Below, in pieces: positions 6,365 through 10,105 of a DNA stretch of 10,105 nucleotides. Position numbers and translations under genes: made by a program. The stretch's first letter is position 1. Each line of letters starts with the position of its first letter. Below the pieces are notes generated by a model, which did no database searches, was not told the DNA's origin, and saw only the letters and a list, made by a program, of their open reading frames with translations. Origin of the DNA: Lawsonibacter sp. (GTDB taxonomy: Bacteria; Bacillota; Clostridia; Oscillospirales; Oscillospiraceae); the NCBI GenBank assembly GCA_022798855.1, contig JAAWNI010000071.1, positions 1 through 10,105 of the forward strand, in the 5' to 3' direction.

Positions 6365-6547
6365 GTGTCGCCAAGAACAGGACGGCCGCCCAAGGGCGAG
6401 GAGTCCCGCACCGTGACCATCAATATCCGAGTATCCACTACCGAAGCACAGAAGATACAACGCTGTGCCACCCAGTTGGGAACATCGAGAGTTGATGCGA
6501 TTGTACAGGGAATCAAGCTTCTTGAAGCTGAGCTGGACAAAAAATAG
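6365..6547 (+). CDS. Ribbon-helix-helix (CopG/Arc-like) small DNA-binding protein
   Basis: The 60-residue protein starts at GTG (6365), 5 bases after GAGGTGA (6353-6359). An ATG four bases earlier at 6361 opens another frame without domain similarity. A basic N-terminal arm, MSPRTGRPPKGEESR, leads to the beta strand VTINIRVS (17-24). Two helices follow: TEAQKIQRCATQLG, then SRVDAIVQGIKLLEAELDKK. This is the order of ribbon-helix-helix repressors, which dimerise and insert the paired strand in the major groove. The GRPPKGE arm is common in such proteins on plasmids, phages and integrative elements. Paired boxes in its promoter suggest self-control. It is probably cotranscribed with the 70-residue gene 107 bases downstream. 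No toxin is recognisable next to it, so an antitoxin role is not supported. Confidence 0.85.
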   Translation: MSPRTGRPPKGEESRTVTINIRVSTTEAQKIQRCATQLGTSRVDAIVQGIKLLEAELDKK

Positions 6548-6583
6548 AGTGTTGGCCACCGAAGCAAGCAACCCAACACTCTA
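6539..6583 (-). terminator. Minus-facing intrinsic terminator overlapping the RHH gene end
   Basis: A perfect 11-bp stem, TAGAGTGTTGG (6545-6555) with CCAACACTCTA (6573-6583), has a 17-base loop and includes the TAG of the RHH gene. On the plus strand no T-run follows. On the minus strand six Ts follow (complement of 6539-6544, which encode the last Lys codons). It would stop antisense transcription entering the RHH gene. Confidence 0.55.
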
Positions 6584-6654
6584 CCTAAATACCCCCGGAA
6601 GGAGGTAAATCTGATTATACCACTTCTCCGGGGAAAATGCAAGGAGAAAAAACA

Positions 6655-6867
6655 ATGGACCACAACATGGAGCGCGCAAATTGGAACGCGCTGGAGGAAA
6701 GCTATGACCAGCTCCTCTATCTGCTGAACGCCCTGGAGCTGATGGTCCTGGCGCTGCCGCAAACGCACAGCCCCTACGCCGACGGCTTTTATGCCCTCTG
6801 GAGATGTATTTCCCAGGCAAACCAGGACTTTCAAACACATTTGGCCCTCTGCCAGAAGCAGGCCTGA
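6655..6867 (+). CDS. Uncharacterised 70-residue protein
   Basis: I do not recognise this small protein. It starts MDHNMERANWNALEESYDQL and ends DFQTHLALCQKQA, and is probably all-helical: an amphipathic helix (about 5-20), a hydrophobic stretch LLYLLNALELMVLALP (20-35) that is short for a membrane helix, and another helix (about 44-70) with Trp, Tyr and Phe. The ATG at 6655 follows AAGGAG (6641-6646) with 8 bases of spacing. An in-frame ATG at 6637 has no good site of its own. A second, perfect AAGGAGGT at 6599-6606 lies too far upstream to serve either. It probably shares the RHH gene's promoter, which suggests a small accessory unit. No partner or activity can be inferred. Confidence 0.65.
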   Translation: MDHNMERANWNALEESYDQLLYLLNALELMVLALPQTHSPYADGFYALWRCISQANQDFQTHLALCQKQA

Positions 6868-6898
6868 CAAAAACGGACCGTCCAGCCGGACGGTCCGT
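6868..6898 (-). terminator. Minus-facing hairpin terminator beyond the hairpin-repeat cluster
   Basis: A perfect 11-bp stem, ACGGACCGTCC (6873-6883) with GGACGGTCCGT (6888-6898), has a 4-base loop. On the minus strand it runs into TTTTTGTC, a fair T-run; on the plus strand it is followed by CTGCTG, so it would be a poor terminator for the 70-residue gene whose stop is at 6865-6867. It is the first good minus-strand terminator downstream of the hydroxybutyryl-CoA dehydrogenase gene. Confidence 0.6.
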
Positions 6899-6909
6899 CT
6901 GCTGTAAAC

Positions 6910-6975
6910 GGAATCCCCCCGCCACCGGGTTACACCCGGCGGCCCTCCCCCCTTTAGCAAGGGGGGCTTGGGTGC
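6910..6975 (+). repeat. GC-rich hairpin repeat, copy A
   Basis: The unit starts GGAATCCCCCC (6910-6920). A variable hairpin (CCGGGT-TAC-ACCCGG, 6925-6939) follows, then a second hairpin pairing CCCCCCTT (6947-6954) with AAGGGGGG (6959-6966) around TAGC, and CTTGGG. The same order recurs in copies B and C. Such short palindromic units are, as I recall, frequent between genes in Oscillospiraceae. Confidence 0.8.
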
Positions 6976-7000
6976 TTGAAGGTCCCAGTTCTGCTCCAAA

Positions 7001-7056
7001 AGGCCCCCTTGTTAAAGGGGGCTGGCAGCGGCGCAAGCCGCTGACTGGGGGATTCT
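7001..7056 (-). repeat. GC-rich hairpin repeat, copy B (inverted)
   Basis: Read on the minus strand it starts AGAATCCCCC (7056-7047). The variable hairpin AGCGGC-TTGC-GCCGCT (7042-7027) follows, then GCCCCCTT-TAAC-AAGGGGGC (7022-7003). It has the same order as copy A with a different variable stem. A and B face each other 25 bases apart and could form one long cruciform. Confidence 0.8.
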
Positions 7057-7081
7057 GTAATATAGAGCTGTTTTGCGTCAT

Positions 7082-7097
7082 GGAATCCCCCGCCACC
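7082..7097 (+). repeat. Truncated hairpin repeat, copy D
   Basis: GGAATCCCCCGCCACC repeats the first 16 positions of copy A apart from one missing C. The sequence then departs into GAACGGCGCGCC and the second C/G hairpin is absent. It is probably a decayed or 5'-only copy. Confidence 0.55.
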
Positions 7098-7145
7098 AGA
7101 GAACGGCGCGCCGGGGTCGTCGCGCCCTACAGATTTCCTGTGAAC

Positions 7146-7203
7146 GGAATCCCCCCGCCCCCTGCGGGGGCACCCCCCTTTGGCAAGGGGGGCTTTGGGG
7201 CGG
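7146..7203 (+). repeat. GC-rich hairpin repeat, copy C
   Basis: GGAATCCCCCC (7146-7156) leads to the variable hairpin GCCCCC-TGC-GGGGGC (7157-7171). The constant hairpin CCCCCCTT-TGGC-AAGGGGGG (7173-7192) and CTTTGGGG follow. It ends about 20 bases past the stop of the minus-strand dehydrogenase gene and may stabilise or attenuate that transcript's 3' end. Confidence 0.8.
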
Positions 7204-7224
7204 TTCTTTTTCACCTTCCCTTTT

Positions 7225-8130
7225 TTACCGGGCCAGGCTCTGGAAGTGGGTCAGGACCGGGTTGACGCCCGCCTTCTTTCCGTTCTCATAGATGTAGAAG
7301 CCAGCGCCGCTCTTGCGGCCCAAGAAACCGGACACCACCAGCTTGCGCAGCAGCAGCGAGGGGTGGTACTTGGCCCCGATCTCCTGGTCCATCACGGTCA
7401 TCACGTTGAGGAGGATGTCCAGGCCAATCATGTCGGCCAGCTCCAGGGGGCCCATGGGGTGGTTGCAGCCCAGCTTCATGCCGTTGTCCACGTCCTCCAC
7501 GGAGCCGATGTAGGAGCCCACAATCACGCAGGCTTCGTTCAGCATGGGCAGCAGGGCCCGGTTGACGATGAAGCCCGGCTTGTCGTCGGCCTGGATGAGG
7601 GTCTTGCCCATCCTCTCGCCCACCGTCTTCACCTCGTCCAGCACCTCCTGGGTGGTGAGCAGGCCGAAAATCACCTCGCACAGCCGCATCCGGGGCACCG
7701 GGGAAAAGAAGTGCATTCCCACCACCCGGGCGGGCCGCTTGGTGGCGGCGGCCAGGGCCGTCAGGGAGATGGAGGAGGTGTTGGAAGCGAAAATGGTGTG
7801 CTCCGGGCAGATATCCTCCAGCGCGGAGAACACGGCCTGCTTGGCTTCCAGGTTCTCAAAGATGGCTTCGATCACCAGGTCGGCGTTTTTCGCGCCCTCC
7901 ATGGTGGCGTCCAGGGTCAGGCGGGCCAGCGCCGCGTCCCGGTCCTCCCCGGACAGGCGGCCCTTCTCCACGTCCCGGCCCAGGGCCCGCTCAATGCCGG
8001 CCTTGGCCCGCTCCAGAGCCTCCTGCCGCTGGTCGTTCAATGTGACATTGTATCCGCTGGTAATGGCGTTCTGGGCGATGCCGCTGCCCATCAGGCCGGC
8101 GCCCACCACAAAAATGTTTTGGATTGCCAT
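7225..8130 (-). CDS. hbd: 3-hydroxybutyryl-CoA dehydrogenase
   Basis: This 301-residue cytosolic NAD(P)-dependent enzyme interconverts acetoacetyl-CoA and 3-hydroxybutyryl-CoA, the second step of the butyrate/butanol pathway. The Rossmann fold opens with FVVGAGLMGSGIAQ (7-20; glycines 10, 12, 15). Conserved catalytic-region blocks are SNTSSISLTALA (116-127), MHFFSPVPRMRLCEV (139-153, with the His140/Glu152 dyad), PGFIVNRALLPMLNEA (185-200) and CNHPMGPLELADMIGLD (222-238). GFLGRKSGAGFYIY (268-281) is also typical. It is slightly longer than the usual about 282 residues, through extra residues at the C-terminus. The ATG at 8128-8130 has AAAGGAG with 9 bases of spacing; an in-frame extension upstream to 8232 spans the promoter and is rejected. 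It stands alone, without thiolase, crotonase or acyl-CoA dehydrogenase genes beside it, so it may be a second copy or a differently regulated one. Confidence 0.93.
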   Translation of the reverse strand: MAIQNIFVVGAGLMGSGIAQNAITSGYNVTLNDQRQEALERAKAGIERALGRDVEKGRLSGEDRDAALARLTLDATMEGAKNADLVIEAIFENLEAKQAVFSALEDICPEHTIFASNTSSISLTALAAATKRPARVVGMHFFSPVPRMRLCEVIFGLLTTQEVLDEVKTVGERMGKTLIQADDKPGFIVNRALLPMLNEACVIVGSYIGSVEDVDNGMKLGCNHPMGPLELADMIGLDILLNVMTVMDQEIGAKYHPSLLLRKLVVSGFLGRKSGAGFYIYENGKKAGVNPVLTHFQSLAR

Positions 8131-8208
8131 AGCGTTTGACTCCTTTTCATTTCTTTTTCTGGACCGCCCTTCCAGCGGCGCGGCCCAAACAAGGCCCAAT
8201 CTGTGCTT

Positions 8209-8217
8209 ATCATAGCA
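8209..8217 (-). promoter_or_regulatory. Extended -10 promoter of hbd
   Basis: On the minus strand TGC-TATGAT gives an extended -10 with a 5/6 hexamer. The -35 region 17 bases upstream (GAGACT, 8232-8237) is weak. The predicted start is about 70-75 bases before the hbd ATG. Confidence 0.5.
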
Positions 8218-8278
8218 TAGCAACCAGCGCAAGTCTCCGCATAAATGGGCCTAAAATTTGCGAATATTAACCTTAACC

Positions 8279-8314
8279 GAAAAATAAGCAGGCCCGGGGC
8301 TTAGTCCCCGGACC
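8279..8314 (-). terminator. Intrinsic terminator of the rhomboid-like gene
   Basis: On the minus strand GGTCCGGGG pairs with CCCCGGGCC (9 bp with one G-T pair) around ACTAAG. TGC and then TTATTTTT (complement of 8280-8287) follow. It begins 8 bases after the gene's stop codon at 8322-8324. Confidence 0.88.
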
Positions 8315-8321
8315 CGCCTTC

Positions 8322-9185
8322 TCACTGTACATGGGTGTGGTTGTTGATGTGGCTGGCGCAGTAGCAGTAGTAGCCGGAGCACTTGGAACAGTAGCGGAAC
8401 TCCATATCCGGGTCGTCCTGGTCGGTGATGCCGCAGACGGCGCACTTGTGGAGATAGCCCCGCCGCTGGCGCAGCTCCTTCTGGGCCTTTTTGAAGTTGA
8501 TGGTCTGGGCGGAGCGCCGGCGCTTGGTTTTGGCGAAGAGATAGCGGAAATCCGGCCAGAAGAAGATGAAAAAGTTTAAGACGGCCACCAGGGGCAGCAC
8601 CGCGTACAGCCAAAGCCCCATCATCATGCTGTTGAGCACCTGCCAGAGGAAAAAGGCGGCGTCGACCCAGGCCAGCCACTTTACCTTCACCGGGAGGATG
8701 AGCATAAACAAAATCTGCATGTCCGGAAAGAGGACGGCGAAAGCAAAGAACATGGACATGTTGACATACGCGATGGAGGACACGCCCATAATCAGGCCGA
8801 ATATGATGTTGAGCAGCACACCGGAGAAGAAAAAGCAGTTGAATTTCGCCGTGCCCCACTCCCTCTCCAGCAGGCTGCCAATCCAGTAGTAGAAGTAGGC
8901 GGACAGAACGGTCATAAAAAAAGAGGTGCCGGGGACGGTGAAGTTCAAAATGCCAAAGTCGCCGGTGATCGGGACAAAGATGAAGGTAACAAGCCGCCAG
9001 ACCTCCCCCTGAAAGATGGCGGAGCGGAGGAAAAACAGGGCGGCGGAGAGCGGGTAAGAGCTGAAATTATCAATCAGGCCAATGGCGACATTTCCCAAGG
9101 CAATGTACATCATCAGGTTTGGGATGCCGAATTTCGGGTGTCTGGCACAGAATCTGTCCAGCCAGCTCACATCGTTGTGATACAC
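8322..9185 (-). CDS. Rhomboid-like membrane protein, non-catalytic, with C-terminal zinc-ribbon-like tail
   Basis: The 287-residue membrane protein has about six hydrophobic segments between residues 22 and 212, then a cytosol-type tail. Rhomboid-family features are FQGEVWRLVTFIFVP (58-72) before the luminal loop, and YFYYWIGSLLEREWGTAKFN (97-116), which matches the post-loop helix of rhomboids. The catalytic GxSG is not seen: the expected helix reads AYVNMSMFFAFAVLFP (139-154). No His lies in any membrane segment; all His are at 3, 16, 246, 279, 283 and 285. It should therefore not be a serine protease, and resembles derlins and iRhoms in that respect. After a basic linker (KTKRRR, 219-224) the tail carries CAVC (248-251), CSKC (266-269), CYC (274-276) and a HINNHTH cluster (279-285), enough ligands for two zinc sites. 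The start is GTG at 9183-9185 after GGGAGGT. It is a single-gene unit with its own promoter and terminator. Its role is unknown. Confidence 0.85.
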   Translation of the reverse strand: MYHNDVSWLDRFCARHPKFGIPNLMMYIALGNVAIGLIDNFSSYPLSAALFFLRSAIFQGEVWRLVTFIFVPITGDFGILNFTVPGTSFFMTVLSAYFYYWIGSLLEREWGTAKFNCFFFSGVLLNIIFGLIMGVSSIAYVNMSMFFAFAVLFPDMQILFMLILPVKVKWLAWVDAAFFLWQVLNSMMMGLWLYAVLPLVAVLNFFIFFWPDFRYLFAKTKRRRSAQTINFKKAQKELRQRRGYLHKCAVCGITDQDDPDMEFRYCSKCSGYYCYCASHINNHTHVQ

Positions 9186-9222
9186 AGGCGCATACCTCCC
9201 ATGGATGGAAATTACAATTTTT

Positions 9223-9251
9223 ATTGTACCCGTTTTAAAAGGAAAAGTCTA
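9223..9251 (-). promoter_or_regulatory. Promoter of the rhomboid-like gene
   Basis: On the minus strand TAGACT (9246-9251) and TACAAT (9223-9228) are 17 bases apart. The predicted start lies near 9217, about 32 bases before the GTG start. Confidence 0.6.
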
Positions 9252-9332
9252 CAGCTAAAGTGTGAACAAATTTAAAATAGGCCCCAGGGGGAAGGCCCTC
9301 TTCAAAGGAAGCGTCCAATTCGCAGATTTTTA

Positions 9333-9361
9333 TGTAGGGGCGCACACCGTGCGCCCCTACA
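9333..9361. repeat. Perfect 13-bp palindrome in the divergent intergenic region
   Basis: TGTAGGGGCGCAC (9333-9345) and its exact reverse complement (9349-9361) flank the 3-base loop ACC. There is no T-run on either strand, so it is not a standard terminator. As I recall, near-identical GTAGGGGCGCAC-type palindromes recur in gut Firmicutes. The rest of the gene-free stretch 9186-9511 holds two promoters and nothing else I can name. Confidence 0.75.
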
Positions 9362-9447
9362 GAGCACGCCGATTCGTGTGAGCGCAATAAAATGCGCGGC
9401 AGGACACTCCCCTCTTCAAAATCCCTCTTTTCCTCCGGCTGAAACTG

Positions 9448-9456
9448 TGTTAAGAT
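9448..9456 (+). promoter_or_regulatory. Extended -10 promoter of the adenosylhomocysteinase gene
   Basis: TGT-TAAGAT gives an extended -10; the -35 region near 9428 is weak. The leader of about 50 bases holds a small hairpin, CCCCT (9471-9475) with AGGGG (9483-9487), just upstream of the AGGGAGG ribosome site (9499-9505). Confidence 0.45.
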
Positions 9457-9511
9457 AGGAGCGTTAAAGGCCCCTGAGCCAAAGGGGACCACATATTTAG
9501 GGAGGATTACT

Positions 9512-10105
9512 ATGAGCATCGTGAAAGACATATCCCTGGCCCCCTCGGGCCATCAGAAAATCCAGTGGGTGCGGGACTTCATGCCCGCCCTCAGCGGCAT
9601 CGAGGAGCGGTTCCGCAGGGAAAAGCCCTTCGCCGGACTGACCATCGCCGTCTCCGTCCACCTGGAGGCCAAGACCGCCAACCTGGGCCTGGTCCTCCGA
9701 GAGGGCGGCGCCGAGGTCCACCTCACCGGCTGCAACCCCCTGTCCACCCAGGACGACGTGGCCGCCGCCGTGGCCGACTCCGGCGTGGCCACCTACGGCG
9801 TCCACGGGGTGAGCATGGAGGAGTATGAGAACCTCCTGGTGGAAACCTTGAAGTGCCGCCCCCACCTCATCGTGGACGACGGCGGCGACCTGATCAACCT
9901 TCTCGGCGGCAGGTGCGCCCAATACGGCGGCCGGCTCATCGGCGGCTGCGAGGAGACTACCACCGGCATCCACCGCCTTTACGCCCGGGAGCGGGAGGGC
10001 ATCCTCCCCTGCCCCATGATGGCGGTGAACGACGCCAAGGCCAAGCACTACTACGACAACAAATACGGCACCGGCCAGTCCACCTGGGACGCCATCATGC
10101 ACACC
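9512..10105 (+). CDS. ahcY: Adenosylhomocysteinase, N-terminal part (runs off the window)
   Basis: The first 198 codons are present, roughly half of the protein. The enzyme reversibly splits S-adenosyl-L-homocysteine into adenosine and homocysteine, using bound NAD, and so relieves product inhibition of SAM-dependent methyltransferases. Seen are SVHLEAKTANLGLVL (48-62), the substrate-binding block CNPLSTQDDVAAAV (74-87), VDDGGDLINLL (121-131), CEETTTGIHRL (146-156) and the NAD-domain lead-in VNDAKAKHYYDNKYGTGQS (172-190). By alignment with the human enzyme, Asp123, Glu148, Lys178 and Asp182 correspond to its catalytic Asp131, Glu156, Lys186 and Asp190. The HLEAKTA form and the short loops suggest the archaeal/Thermotoga-like type rather than the proteobacterial/eukaryotic type. 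The ATG at 9512 follows AGGGAGG with 6 bases of spacing. The NAD-binding domain and downstream neighbours are not visible. Confidence 0.95.
   Translation, partial: MSIVKDISLAPSGHQKIQWVRDFMPALSGIEERFRREKPFAGLTIAVSVHLEAKTANLGLVLREGGAEVHLTGCNPLSTQDDVAAAVADSGVATYGVHGVSMEEYENLLVETLKCRPHLIVDDGGDLINLLGGRCAQYGGRLIGGCEETTTGIHRLYAREREGILPCPMMAVNDAKAKHYYDNKYGTGQSTWDAIMHT

Noticed and set aside
6910..7203. CRISPR array
   Set aside because: The units are few, face both directions, contain internal hairpins that vary, and have no regular spacers.
6804..7265. 153-codon plus-strand frame and other frames across the repeat region
   Set aside because: They run through hairpin repeats, have no ribosome site and encode Pro/Gly-rich low-complexity sequence.
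8131..8232. N-terminal extension of hbd to 8232
   Set aside because: It covers the extended -10 promoter, has no family similarity, and the ATG at 8130 is directly before the Rossmann motif with a good ribosome site.
9296..9420. Direct repeat CCCTCTTCAAA at 9296-9306 and 9410-9420
   Set aside because: It is only 11 bases with no supporting structure, and could be chance.
9456..9511. SAH or SAM riboswitch in the ahcY leader
   Set aside because: The leader is only about 50 bases with one 5-bp hairpin; I could not match the conserved cores of known SAH or SAM riboswitches.
9235..9531. 98-codon minus-strand frame between the rhomboid-like gene and ahcY
   Set aside because: It crosses the palindrome and both promoters, starts inside ahcY on the other strand, and shows no domain similarity.

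Overview
The window looks like chromosome of a GC-rich Clostridia member, most likely an Oscillospiraceae-type gut anaerobe related to Flavonifractor, Oscillibacter or Intestinimonas. This is inferred from high GC coding DNA with clear AGGAGG-type ribosome sites and Gram-positive-style intrinsic terminators, TTG and GTG starts, a 3-hydroxybutyryl-CoA dehydrogenase (fermentative butyrate-type metabolism), and short GC-rich hairpin repeats in gene-free stretches. No database search was possible.

Layout. 1-97 is the tail of an unidentified gene, followed by a textbook terminator. 173-331 is a small inverted-repeat element that looks like a MITE and holds most of a possible 42-residue ORF. 342-2564 is a two-gene citrate lyase maturation operon with its own promoter. 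It encodes a CitC-like ligase with a large internal in-frame deletion, then a CitX-CitG fusion; no citrate lyase subunit genes are present. 2593-4848 is a convergent operon encoding a MATE efflux pump and a BmrR-like MerR regulator, driven by a promoter with the 19-bp spacer and central dyad diagnostic of MerR control. 4969-5685 is an unrecognised charged, helical protein. 5709-6233 is a GNAT acetyltransferase.

6306-6867 is a small plus-strand unit: a 60-residue ribbon-helix-helix regulator with a direct-repeat candidate operator in its promoter, then a 70-residue unknown protein. The hairpins behind both of these genes have their T-runs on the minus strand. 6910-7203 has no real gene and is a cluster of hairpin repeats of one family. 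7225-8130 is 3-hydroxybutyryl-CoA dehydrogenase. 8322-9185 is a rhomboid-like membrane protein that lacks the catalytic residues and ends in a Cys/His-rich zinc-ribbon-like tail. 9186-9511 holds divergent promoters and a perfect 13-bp palindrome. 9512 to the window end is the N-terminal part of adenosylhomocysteinase.

Most units are independent, each with its own promoter and terminator. The clearest regulatory logic is the self-controlled MerR/MATE drug-efflux module. The most unusual items are the deleted CitC, the predicted non-catalytic rhomboid with a zinc-ribbon tail, the small inverted-repeat element, and the RHH gene with its paired operator-like boxes. I did not find a convincing new multi-gene system.
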